Shown in pieces: positions 53,383 through 61,099 of a stretch of DNA of 64,000 nt. Under the pieces are notes generated by a model. The model saw only the letters and a list, made by a program, of their open reading frames with translations, was not told where the DNA came from and ran no database searches. The stretch's first letter is position 1. Each line of letters opens with the position of its first letter. The DNA is from Bacillus infantis. Its GTDB lineage: Bacteria; Bacillota; Bacilli; Bacillales; Cytobacillaceae. Location of the stretch: NCBI RefSeq assembly GCF_020171945.1, contig NZ_JAIVAP010000023.1, positions 1-64,000 of the forward strand, in the 5' to 3' direction. The translations under genes and the position numbers were made by a program.

Positions 53383-53571
53383 ATAAGCGGAGATTTTCCG
53401 GTTAAGCTGCTAAACATGGCACGGTTGGGTTTATATAAGCGGAAAATTTCCGGTTAAGCGGAGCGAAGCTGCCCATTTTCCTGTTTTTTGAATCAATAGC
53501 CGGAATTTCTCCGTCTATTTGAGCTGTTTTTAGAGGGTTTTTGAAAATAGGGGGAATTTCTCCGCTTATTT
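53383..53571. repeat. four AAGCGGA-type repeats in head-to-head arrangement
   Basis: AAGCGGAGATTTTCCGG at about 53385 and AAGCGGAAAATTTCCGG at about 53438 are on the plus strand. Inverted relatives, GCCGGAATTTCTCCG at about 53499 and GGGGGAATTTCTCCGCTTA at about 53550, follow. The whole block can fold on itself. It accounts for much of the ~540-base gene-free stretch 53120-53660. Confidence 0.75.
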
Positions 53572-53600
53572 TTCAGCCCGTAATCAATTCCCTCATTCAA

Positions 53601-53654
53601 GTGCTTATGTTCCAGAACGCCTGCCAACCATTAGGGGCAGTTTAGTTCAATAAA
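53601..53654. repeat. junction element (partial)
   Basis: GTGCTTATGTTCCAGA, a degraded hairpin (CTGCC..GGCAG), then GGGGCAGTTTAGTTCAATAA. Immediately precedes the Imm33-like frame. Confidence 0.75.
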
Positions 53655-53660
53655 GAAAAA

Positions 53661-54065
53661 ATTTACTACGAAAAGAAAAAGTGGCTGCAAATAAATGTTT
53701 GCTTTAAAAAGAAAGGCAAAAAATTCATTATCCCTGGTGACAAAATTGAAAGACTAATTGGCTCTAATGAGGGCTGTATTGCAACTGACAGAATAACAGT
53801 TAACGGGTGCAAAGTTGGTTTTATGTATAGAGAAGAGCCATACCAAAACGGGAATCCAGATAGTGGCTGGAGATTCATGGCAGGTGATGAAAGTGATGAA
53901 TATATGAATAATCCCAAAAACCATTCAGTATATCAAGTTAATACTATATGTAATTACGACAGAGAAATAATACCACTACTGAATTCAGCGCCAGGGACCG
54001 CATATATTCGTAATGAAAACGGTAAACTGGTTCTTGATGAAGACTGGGAAGAACCACTAAGTTAG
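53661..54065 (+). CDS. DUF2185 / Imm33-like immunity-type protein, no standard start codon
   Basis: Frame of up to 134 residues. G-C-I-A-T-D-R-I-T-V-N-G-C-K-V-G-F-M-Y-R-E-E-P, then D-S-G-W-R-F-x-A-G-D-E, then N-T-I-C-N-Y-D match DUF2185, a domain of predicted toxin-immunity proteins. The homologous region starts well before the first ATG (53823). No ATG, GTG or TTG occurs between the upstream stop and that ATG, and ATT at 53661 is the likeliest original start position, without a ribosome binding site. It may be a start-less relic. No toxin gene is nearby. Confidence 0.55.
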   Translation: MYYEKKKWLQINVCFKKKGKKFIIPGDKIERLIGSNEGCIATDRITVNGCKVGFMYREEPYQNGNPDSGWRFMAGDESDEYMNNPKNHSVYQVNTICNYDREIIPLLNSAPGTAYIRNENGKLVLDEDWEEPLS

Positions 54066-54148
54066 TCTTGATAGATGGCCCCTTAATTCATGGCGTTTTA
54101 CTATTGAACAAACTGAGGTTAGTTTAATAACTTGAGGAGGGATTCTCT

Positions 54149-54945
54149 ATAACTTATGATTGGGCAAATTGTTCGTCGGATATAAAAGACTTTGTTCTCG
54201 ATCTGCTATTTAAGACACAAGAAGTTATCCGAGACAATTTCACAGGATTTTATATACACGGCTCACTTGCGATGGGGGGATTCAATCCTAATAGCAGCGA
54301 TATTGATATCTTAATTGTCACTGAAGACCTATTAAAAATTGAAACCAAAAGACAATTAGCACACCTATTCCTTGCTCATTCAAACACCTCTTTTCCTGTT
54401 GAAGTAAGCTGTTTAAATCGAGAACAATTAACGTTATTTGAGCACCCTTGTCCTTTTGACTTCATTACAGCGAATTTTGGAGAGAACGATATGAAGAGGA
54501 TTTAGCATTACAGACATTTGAGTTTTTAAATGGAGAAATTAAGAAAGATCCAGATTTGGCTGCACATATAACTATAATCAACCATCGGGGAATTTGCATT
54601 GAAGGGAAATCAATTGTGGACGTATTTCCTTTGATTCCTCATTCCTTTTACACCTCTTCTATAATTGGAGATTTTAACGATTGCTTAGAAAATATATTTG
54701 ATGAGCCTGTATATTGCACGTTGAATTTAATTAGGGTGTATTTGTACTTAAGAGAAGGATTAATTTCATCTAAGCAAGAGGCAGGAAACTGGGGATTGTC
54801 ATCACTGCCAAAAGAGATGTTCCTTACATTAGAGAAGGTGATGTATAACTACTCCCATAAGCAAGACTGTTATCAGTTTGAGGAAAAAGAATTGTTGCTT
54901 ATCAGAAATTATTTTGCTAAAAATGTACACGGGTTAATGAGCTAA
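54149..54945 (+). pseudogene. aminoglycoside nucleotidyltransferase (ANT/AadA-like, DUF4111), frameshifted
   Basis: Two frames together make a ~265-residue nucleotidyltransferase: catalytic H-G-S-L-A-M-G-G-F-N-P-N-S-S-D-I-D-I-L in the first part and a DUF4111-type helical domain in the second. A one-base loss near 54462 shifts the frame; after it H-Y-S-E-F-W-R-E-R-Y-E-E-D continues the family pattern. The expected start, eight bases after GAGGAGG, reads ATA (54149) instead of ATG. Two lesions suggest decay, though sequence error is possible. Confidence 0.72.
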
Positions 54946-54968
54946 AGGGGCAGGTTTGTTTAATAAGC
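54943..54968. repeat. junction box (right half)
   Basis: AAAGGGGCAGGTTTGTTTAA plus TAAG, overlapping the stop region of the ANT pseudogene. Confidence 0.7.
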
Positions 54969-54982
54969 AGTACCCGAGAAAG

Positions 54983-55015
54983 AAGCGTTGATCCAACAGG
55001 ACTAACGCTTTTTTT
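54983..55015 (+). terminator. terminator before the ECF operon
   Basis: AAGCGTT..TCC and GGA..AACGCTT form a stem around AACA with seven T residues. A homologous hairpin lies at 58054-58085, as part of a duplicated block. Confidence 0.7.
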
Positions 55016-55083
55016 GTAGTATTCTTTAACATATAAAAGGGGTAGGTGTGTTTAAGTTAATTGTAAATTTCCATGTAAATAAT

Positions 55084-55110
55084 TGTAACCTTTCTTACAG
55101 CTCAAACGAT
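55084..55110 (+). promoter_or_regulatory. candidate autoregulatory ECF promoter
   Basis: TGTAAC at 55084-55089, a 17-base spacer and CGAT at 55107-55110, with ECF-type features like B. subtilis sigma-X promoters (TGTAAC-N17-CGAC). It is 34 bases before an ECF sigma gene. The surrounding block is duplicated at 58054-58187. Confidence 0.6.
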
Positions 55111-55143
55111 TAATACATGAAGACTAAACAAGGGGGGAACAAT

Positions 55144-55683
55144 TTGGCCGGCAATGAAAGGTTAGAGAAGAGAATCGATCAGATCTATAAGAGTCATTAT
55201 TTGGATGTATATCGCTTCCTTATTTGCTTTACTGGGAACCAGAATGATGCCGAGGACTTAACTCAAGAAGTTTTTTTACGTATCCTGAATAACTTAACCA
55301 GCGGCAAAAATATTGACTATCAAAGAACTTGGATTTTCTCCATTGCAAAGCATGTTGCCATTGACAATTATAGAAAAAGAAGATTTTCTTCCCTTTTTAC
55401 CGACGGCTTCTTTAAACATATTATCTCGGCTCAAAAAGAACCTGAAGAATTAATTGAGGAAAACGAAATGAAAAGGATTGTTCATGGTGCTATATCTGAG
55501 CTGAAACCAAAGTATAGGACGGTAGTGATCCTAAGAGGCATAAATGAGTTTTCAATCCGGGAAACATCCGAAATCCTTCAATGCAGCGAGTCAAAGGTCA
55601 AAGTAGATTATCACAGGGCTTTAAAAATACTTAGAATGAAGCTTGAGTGGAATATAGAGGAGGTCATCGGGAATGCAAACTGA
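55144..55683 (+). CDS. ECF-type RNA polymerase sigma factor
   Basis: Sigma-70 family ECF factor of 179 residues. Region 2 shows D-V-Y-R-F-L...N-D-A-E-D-L-T-Q-E-V-F-L-R, and region 4 shows L-K-P-K-Y-R-T-V-V-I-L-R...S-I-R-E-T-S-E-I-L-Q-C-S-E-S-K-V-K. TTG 55144 is chosen because GGGGGGAACAAT precedes it; an ATG at 55117 lacks a site. Overlaps the next gene by 11 bases, so the pair is coupled. Probably drives its own promoter at 55084. Confidence 0.83.
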   Translation: MAGNERLEKRIDQIYKSHYLDVYRFLICFTGNQNDAEDLTQEVFLRILNNLTSGKNIDYQRTWIFSIAKHVAIDNYRKRRFSSLFTDGFFKHIISAQKEPEELIEENEMKRIVHGAISELKPKYRTVVILRGINEFSIRETSEILQCSESKVKVDYHRALKILRMKLEWNIEEVIGNAN

Positions 55684-56596
55684 TAAAGACTTGTTCGACT
55701 TAATAAAGGAAACTTACCCAATCAACCCAAGAGAGAAGTTTGTCTTGGACACAGCCGATAAACTCAAAAAATCGGCCAGGCAGCTAAATAGAAGGAGCAG
55801 GCTCAAACAATTTACGATTGCTTCAGCCAGTTTTGCCATGTGTACATTGGCTCTTTCATGGTTCTTCTTTTATGGCGGAAAAGATACCTTTTATCACAAC
55901 TTTTCCACTCCTCAAAATGAAAATTCAGCTTCTACAGCAGCTATAGAAAACCACGATCCTTTAGTATATATCTACCATTCACATAGTCAGGAATCTTTCG
56001 TGTCAGAGACTTCAACGAATAATTCAGATGATTTGTTTCACGAAGAAAGAAATATTTCATTAGTTGGTGAGCGACTTAGCCAAGAACTTAATAATTATGG
56101 CATTCATTCTATTCATGATAGCACGGATATTAAGGAGGAATTAGAAGAAAAAAAACTCTCGTATAGCGAGGCACATAAAGTTTCCAGAGTACCACTTGAA
56201 AATGCCTTATCACATAATAAAAAGCTGAAAATGGTTCTTGATATACACAGGGATTCATTAAAGAGAAACCAATCAACGATTAGCATAGATGGAAAAGACT
56301 ATCCTAGAATTTCATTTATTGTATCGAAATCCAGTGATAAATACGAAGTTAATTTTAAATTTGCTCAACTGCTGCATGAATATACTGAGGCGAGATACCC
56401 CAACTTATCTAGGGGAGTCTTTACTAAAGAAACCCCAGCTGGAAGTACTTATAATCAAGATTTGTTTGGTAATTCTGTGTTGTTAAAAGTTGGAGGGAAG
56501 GAGAATACTTTGGAAGAGGAGTATAGAACTGTTGATGTTCTTTCAGAAGTTATTAGTGAGATCCTTGCCGACTGGACCGAACAAGAAAAGGAGTAG
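55673..56596 (+). CDS. putative anti-sigma / SpoIIP-domain fusion membrane protein
   Basis: Protein of 307 residues. Residues 1-46 are cytoplasmic and charged, in the position of an anti-sigma domain. A membrane helix spans about 47-67. From about residue 95 the extracytoplasmic part is SpoIIP-like: Y-I-Y-H-S-H-S-Q-E-S-F (His102, His104, Glu107), D-I-H-R-D-S (His192), then Y-P-N-L-S-R-G-V and Y-N-Q-D-L. SpoIIP is a peptidoglycan amidase/endopeptidase of engulfment. The gene overlaps the ECF sigma gene, so it may tie cell-wall state to sigma activity. The anti-sigma role is inferred. Confidence 0.75.
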   Translation: MQTDKDLFDLIKETYPINPREKFVLDTADKLKKSARQLNRRSRLKQFTIASASFAMCTLALSWFFFYGGKDTFYHNFSTPQNENSASTAAIENHDPLVYIYHSHSQESFVSETSTNNSDDLFHEERNISLVGERLSQELNNYGIHSIHDSTDIKEELEEKKLSYSEAHKVSRVPLENALSHNKKLKMVLDIHRDSLKRNQSTISIDGKDYPRISFIVSKSSDKYEVNFKFAQLLHEYTEARYPNLSRGVFTKETPAGSTYNQDLFGNSVLLKVGGKENTLEEEYRTVDVLSEVISEILADWTEQEKE

Positions 56597-56629
56597 AAGA
56601 ACAGTTATTTTATTAGTTAATCAGAGTGA

Positions 56630-56688
56630 GTTGCCGAAACTCTGGAAGCTTTTCTTATTTTATAAAAGGGGCAGTAAAGTTTGAAGAA
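56630..56688. repeat. junction element, degraded hairpin plus right box
   Basis: GAGTTGCCGAAACTCT..GAAGCTTTTCTTATTTTATAAAAGGGGCAGTAAAGTTTGAAGAA: hairpin remnant and box in the usual order. Confidence 0.65.
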
Positions 56689-56741
56689 TATTCTTTCGGG
56701 ATAAGCCCCTTTCTTACTAAGGGTTTTTGCAATCAGTTATT

Positions 56742-57100
56742 TCATTCGGCTTTGATATCGACCGCCTGCCACTCCATACTGTATTTATTACTAAAGGTGA
56801 TAGTCACTAAATCAAAGGGGAAATCGTGAGCACCTTCAAATGTTGTTAACTGCACGGTAACATTAAAGTAGCAGTAGGTATTGTGTTCTAGCTTCTCACT
56901 GGTTTGAAGAATTTGCTCACAATAAAACTGTTTCGGTTTACCGAAATTTTTTTAATTGCTTTGTTGATGGGTTGAAAAAGTAAATCGAGGATTATATCAT
57001 CACGCAAGTGTATATCCTTTTTAGTTACGGTTTCAGCTTGAACGGATGAACAAGAAAAAAGCGTGAAGCAGGAAATCAATATTAAAATGCTTTTATTCAT
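56742..57100 (-). pseudogene. DUF3888-like secreted protein, frameshifted in an A-run
   Basis: The frame from 57100 encodes a signal peptide with lipobox-like F-S-C-S and L-R-D-D-I-I-L-D-L-L-F-Q-P-I-N-K-A-I, typical of DUF3888, then stops early. Adding one A to the seven-base run at 56947-56953 joins it to N-F-G-K-P-K-Q-F-Y...F-N-V-T-V-Q-L-T-T-F-E-G-A-H and a C-terminus ending at 56742. So the gene is broken by one base in a homopolymer. Slippage, decay or sequence error are all possible. Confidence 0.7.
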
Positions 57101-57203
57101 AAGAATCCCCCAAATTGATTTGCTCTTATTATGAACAATTAAAGAATCAATTACTATTGGCTACTTATATTCCAGATCTGCTTTTAGGCAGCACTCATTG
57201 TTT

Positions 57204-57230
57204 CATAAAAGGGGAAGGTGTGTTCAAATT
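57204..57230. repeat. junction box (variant)
   Basis: CATAAAAGGGGAAGGTGTGT followed by TCAAATT, upstream of the gene at 57262. Confidence 0.55.
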
Positions 57231-57261
57231 CCTTTATGAAAATGAAAGTGAGGAAAATATT

Positions 57262-57864
57262 ATGGATAAGGCACAAATGAAAGTGGAAGTAGGAGGGAAG
57301 AAATTGAAAAAAGAATATTTCGTTCAATACTCACACAATAGCATAATAAATGGTTTTGCCCTTCCGAAAGATATGTTCAAATCAATTGAAGTTGGAATTA
57401 GAGACATAGAAACTGACTTTCTTTTTACTACGATTCAAAATATGTTTAGCTTTCCTGTTTTCTTTGTGCTGGAGTCTGTGATTTTTGAACACGTTGAAAG
57501 GATTATCTTGGAAAAGAACATCCCTTCTTACAAATTCTCCTCTGAGGGCTTTATTATCAAAATTGAATCGGTTGACACACTAAAAGTAATTTGTGATTGT
57601 ACAGTTGATTTGGTTTTAAGTGGATTGACCGTGTTTATATTCTTTGGACAGGGACTTTCTGAAGTTAATTTAGTTCCAACAAGAACCTGGGATAAACCTA
57701 TTGAATTTAATAACCTTGATTTTGAAAAGGTCGATACATTTATTGATGTACACGAAGTTGGATTGACTATATTTAGCAAGAATGACAAATACAACTCCCC
57801 TAGAAAAGTTACACACTATATGTCGAAAGCCTACTCGATTGACTTAGAGAACAGTGACATTTGA
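57262..57864 (+). CDS. hypothetical protein, 200 aa
   Basis: Not recognised. The product is soluble apart from one hydrophobic stretch (V-L-S-G-L-T-V-F-I-F-F-G) and has no signal peptide. ATG 57262 follows GTGAGG by about eight bases; the frame is open back to 57115 but that part overlaps a junction box and looks non-coding. AT-rich accessory gene. Confidence 0.5.
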   Translation: MDKAQMKVEVGGKKLKKEYFVQYSHNSIINGFALPKDMFKSIEVGIRDIETDFLFTTIQNMFSFPVFFVLESVIFEHVERIILEKNIPSYKFSSEGFIIKIESVDTLKVICDCTVDLVLSGLTVFIFFGQGLSEVNLVPTRTWDKPIEFNNLDFEKVDTFIDVHEVGLTIFSKNDKYNSPRKVTHYMSKAYSIDLENSDI

Positions 57865-57885
57865 TGGACGGATTAGCTTAAATAG

Positions 57886-57914
57886 GACCTCATACAAGGA
57901 TCTTGTATGAGGTC
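57886..57914. repeat. perfect 13-bp palindrome with 3-base loop
   Basis: GACCTCATACAAG, GAT, CTTGTATGAGGTC. No T-run follows, so it is not an ordinary terminator. Confidence 0.75.
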
Positions 57915-57929
57915 TAGAAATTGTCACTG

Positions 57930-58030
57930 GAGGATCACTTCAATGGTCGCAAAAAGGAACTGATATTGAAATACATAGTTCAAAGATACCAATGGAGAAG
58001 ATGGTGGAGATTGCACGTTCAATGAAATAA
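57930..58030 (+). pseudogene. C-terminal remnant of a DUF4367-like gene
   Basis: An in-frame stretch ending at TAA 58028-58030 encodes L-Q-W-S-Q-K-G-T-D-I-E-I-H-S and K-M-V-E-I-A-R-S-M-K, the pattern that ends DUF4367 domains. No start or ribosome binding site is present, so only the tail of a gene remains. Confidence 0.5.
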
Positions 58031-58053
58031 TCGTTAAAAGCAAAATAAGCAAG

Positions 58054-58085
58054 AGCGTTAGTCTAAGCAGGACTGACGCTTTTTT
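58054..58085 (+). terminator. terminator, duplicate of 54983-55015
   Basis: AGCGTTAGTC, TAAGCAG, GACTGACGCT then T-run. First part of the duplicated block 58054-58187. Confidence 0.75.
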
Positions 58086-58146
58086 GTGGGTTTCCATATT
58101 AATCCAAAGGGGCAAATATTTTTTAGTGAATTTTCATGTAAATAAA

Positions 58147-58173
58147 TCTAATCTTTTTTGCAGCTCAAACGGT
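58147..58173 (+). promoter_or_regulatory. second copy of the ECF promoter block
   Basis: TCTAAT, 17 bases, CGGT in the positions of TGTAAC-N17-CGAT at 55084. CATGTAAATAA before it and CAGCTCAAACG within it are identical in both blocks. Suggests the secreted protein at 58266 belongs, or belonged, to the same regulon. Confidence 0.5.
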
Positions 58174-58265
58174 AAAAAATGAAGACTTTCAATTATTTTA
58201 TGTTGAAAAGGATGTAATCAGCAATCCTGGACATGATATCCCTAAATTGATTAAGGGGGATGCAA

Positions 58266-58808
58266 ATGAGATCTCATTTACTTTGTATTATAAGTGCCTT
58301 AACCCTTGGATTGAGCACCGCTCCTGCATATGCTGCCCAGGAAGACAAACCTCAACCTTTAGAAGAAATATACCCTCAGCTCGGGTATAAACCGGTTGAG
58401 GAGGCAGTAAGGGAGTTTGAAGAGCACTTCAAGGAAGATTTAAAGTTGCCAACAAGATTGCCGCCTGTACCTTTCACCCACATTTTCGGAAGGTTTTATG
58501 AGGACAAACAATACGGCATTAATGATGGCTTAGAAATAGAGTTTATAAATGAAGACCAGGGTCAAAATCATTTTAATATTGATATAAGACCTTTAAAGAA
58601 TAAGATTGACTTCAGGAATAAAGGTGATCAAAAAATATACAGACTTCAAAATGGAGAAGAAGCTATTTACATTGTTGACAGGAACCATACATTGCTTGTC
58701 TTTGAAAAGGACCATTGGCAATACATGCTCGGTGTTTCAAAGAGGATTGCCAATAGAGTGCCACCAGAAATGTTGGTTTCAATTGCTAACTCAACTTTTC
58801 TAGACTAA
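58266..58808 (+). CDS. secreted protein of unknown function, possible target of the ECF sigma factor
   Basis: Exported protein of 180 residues with a clear signal peptide ending A-Y-A-A. The mature part has L-P-T-R-L-P-P-V-P-F-T-H, a D-I-R-P-L-K-N-K segment and a C-terminal H-W-Q-Y-M-L-G-V-S-K-R pattern seen in small Bacillus exported proteins related to DUF4367. ATG 58266 is six bases after GGGGG. Its upstream region duplicates that of the ECF sigma gene. Confidence 0.65.
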   Translation: MRSHLLCIISALTLGLSTAPAYAAQEDKPQPLEEIYPQLGYKPVEEAVREFEEHFKEDLKLPTRLPPVPFTHIFGRFYEDKQYGINDGLEIEFINEDQGQNHFNIDIRPLKNKIDFRNKGDQKIYRLQNGEEAIYIVDRNHTLLVFEKDHWQYMLGVSKRIANRVPPEMLVSIANSTFLD

Positions 58809-58925
58809 TAAGATCTCTTTGTTATAAATAGCAATCACCGAATAGGACCCCTTCTTTTCTTGGAAATCTGCCATGTCAAAGTGATATTTATTTTTTGTAA
58901 CTAACGAGTACCTGTGTCTAATAGA

Positions 58926-58983
58926 AGCTGCCATTAACATTAGGCGGCTTTTTGTTATTCTATAAAAGGAGCAGGATTGTTAA
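58926..58983. repeat. junction element
   Basis: AGCTGCC, loop, GGCGGCT with T-run, then TATAAAAGGAGCAGGATTGT. Lies in a ~360-base gene-free stretch (58809-59168), which also holds the palindrome TTGAACAACTGGTTCAA near 58999. Confidence 0.7.
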
Positions 58984-59168
58984 AGATTGCTGTACTTCCT
59001 TGAACAACTGGTTCAAAATATTGAGGAGTTATAAACAGTAGGCATACTAATCTAAGATCATTTTTAAGTGTCTGGAGACTCATTCTTTATATCTAACGTG
59101 TTAAATATTGTAATATCCGCTAATATATAATGTATACCATCTGGAGAAAACATTTAGGGGGATTTACG

Positions 59169-59963
59169 ATTTTAGGAATAAAGTTTAATAAAAATCTAAT
59201 GGATTACATACTGAATAAACTAGCAGCCCTTGGTTTATTAGTATTTGTAATGTGTTTGTATATCATTTTGGCAACTGGATTTGATTTGTATGAGTTTAGC
59301 GAAAATTTATTGAATATTAAGATCTGGGCTTTGATATGCGGATATGCACTAATGACGACATTGCTAATTGATTTAGTAACATTTAAATGGATAGAGATCA
59401 AATACCATACGAGAGTCCTATTGCACTGTTTAGCAGGATTTCTTGTGTTTTTTCTAATTACGGGTGTTAATTTGTTTTCAGTGATTGCTGGAAGTGTTGG
59501 TGCATTATGTGCATTTATCTATATCTTTGGCTCCTCCCTATTAAAGAAAAGAAAACAATTAGTATGGATTTTTCTTTTAGTTTTCCCTCTAATGCTCTGT
59601 ATAAGATTGTTTGATTTTACTATTAAAGAAGGTTGGACTGAAGAGAAAACAAATTCAAATTTTTCCGCAGAGTTTGAGCGTTTTAATGGGAAAAATGAGA
59701 TTCCAATATTTTTAAATAAGGGAGAGGTAGTAACGTTTTATATATCATTTGAGCAACTAAATGGAGGTGGATATGGATATCATATTTTAGATGAGAATGG
59801 TGAGTATGTGGGGGTGACAGAACTAAAAGATACGTCTGAGGAATATAGAGGCATTGATACGAATACAATCCAGTTTAATGCAGAAAAAGCAGGTGTATAT
59901 ATGTTAATTGTCACAGGTGATAACTTGAAAGGGAAAATCGACATAAAGTGGGAAATAAAATAA
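59169..59963 (+). CDS. multi-pass membrane protein with C-terminal extracytoplasmic domain
   Basis: Product of about 264 residues with five hydrophobic helices in the first 150 residues, then a beta-rich soluble domain (V-T-F-Y-I-S-F...G-Y-H-I-L-D-E-N-G...G-V-Y-M-L-I-V-T-G-D-N). Family not recognised. AGGGGG at 59156-59161 is a good ribosome binding site, but the codon seven bases after it is ATT (59169). The nearest ATG (59130) is upstream of that site and the next (59199) has none. Confidence 0.55.
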   Translation: MLGIKFNKNLMDYILNKLAALGLLVFVMCLYIILATGFDLYEFSENLLNIKIWALICGYALMTTLLIDLVTFKWIEIKYHTRVLLHCLAGFLVFFLITGVNLFSVIAGSVGALCAFIYIFGSSLLKKRKQLVWIFLLVFPLMLCIRLFDFTIKEGWTEEKTNSNFSAEFERFNGKNEIPIFLNKGEVVTFYISFEQLNGGGYGYHILDENGEYVGVTELKDTSEEYRGIDTNTIQFNAEKAGVYMLIVTGDNLKGKIDIKWEIK

Positions 59964-59980
59964 TGTTACATTTGTTAATC

Positions 59981-60006
59981 CACAAACGGGGCAGGTTAGT
60001 TGAAGA
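59981..60006. repeat. junction box (right half)
   Basis: CACAAACGGGGCAGGTTAGT followed by TGAAG. Confidence 0.65.
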
Positions 60007-60032
60007 GAGGACACCAGGCCAGTTGCAAATAT

Positions 60033-60164
60033 ATGGAGAAGCTGTGGTGCTATGGAGGAAATTCCTATGAAGCGACGCCTTTTGAACAACCAACCGGTTC
60101 TCACGATAAACGGACCAGTTCATATGTGAACATAGCCCTTGGCAGTCCATATTTAACGAAGTAA
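60033..60164 (+). pseudogene. possible short gene remnant, 43 codons
   Basis: An open frame from ATG 60033 to TAA 60164 encodes W-C-Y-G-G-N-S-Y-E-A-T-P-F-E-Q-P and ends G-S-P-Y-L-T-K. There is no ribosome binding site. The composition looks coding, but I recognise no family; it may be the tail of a lost gene. It sits in the ~285-base gap 59964-60249. Confidence 0.25.
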
Positions 60165-60249
60165 AGAAGAAAGAAACTTCTTTTGAAAAGAAACTTATTT
60201 TATCTACTTTCGTAATATGGATTAACGGATATATGGGAGGGGGATTAAT

Positions 60250-60837
60250 GTGAAAAAGAAATTGATATTATATTCTTATTTGGTTCTGCTACTGATTGCT
60301 GTACTTGCTATCTTTGACAGCATAAACGGTTCAAATCTCGCGGCGGATTATCAAAAGGAAAAAGATGAGCTTGCTGAGAAACTTGCACATGCAGAGAAAG
60401 AGCTGGAAGTGAAAAGACAGAGTAATCTGGAACTTGAAGAAGCCTTATTGCCTCTCAAAGAAGAATTGAAAATCCTCAATTCCCCTATCAACTATCGTGA
60501 ATTCGAAACAGCACTTCAGGTTGTGGAAAACTACAAAAAGAGCACCTCATTCGATGAGGCGAGCCAATACATTGTGTTACAAGGAGGAATCGGCTCTTAC
60601 ACAACGGGTAAGGACGGGAGCTGCCCTTGTGGATTTTCGTTTCAAGGGAAAGAAGTGGAGTGGATGGAGAATGCCTTTCTCGACCTCCAGGCATTCCGCT
60701 ATGATCAAGAAAGAATATACTTCACCTACAAAGCTGTTGACCCCGCGGTTCAATACACAGTTGTCATGACAAAAGGTCCTGGGAAAATGGAAGCCCAAAA
60801 AGACTGGAGGATTGAGGAAATCAAAGTGGAAGATTAA
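60250..60837 (+). CDS. membrane-anchored coiled-coil protein
   Basis: A 195-residue product with an N-terminal membrane anchor (about residues 5-24), a coiled coil near 33-75 rich in Glu/Lys/Leu heptads and a C-terminal globular domain with C-P-C-G. Not recognised. The GTG start follows GGGAGGGGGATTAAT. Confidence 0.6.
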   Translation: MKKKLILYSYLVLLLIAVLAIFDSINGSNLAADYQKEKDELAEKLAHAEKELEVKRQSNLELEEALLPLKEELKILNSPINYREFETALQVVENYKKSTSFDEASQYIVLQGGIGSYTTGKDGSCPCGFSFQGKEVEWMENAFLDLQAFRYDQERIYFTYKAVDPAVQYTVVMTKGPGKMEAQKDWRIEEIKVED

Positions 60838-60917
60838 GTGGCTTAATAGGAATAATTAAGATTAATTTGTCCAAGGATCTTAGATGAATATAAGCTTAAT
60901 TACAATCTTTTATTTTT

Positions 60918-60945
60918 CATAAAAGGGGCAGTTTAGAACAAGAAG
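60918..60945. repeat. junction box (right half)
   Basis: CATAAAAGGGGCAGTTTAGA followed by ACAAGAAGG, between genes. Confidence 0.65.
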
Positions 60946-61099
60946 GAATTTGTAAAACCTCTATTATACAATGGAGTAACTACTTACTTAGGTGGCAGCT
61001 TTTAGATAGATTTGATGAATTTAATTAACAATGTTGTTTAACAAAAAGGGATGATAATTCTTTATAAAAAAGATAGATGAGAGAGGTGGCTGTACTAAT

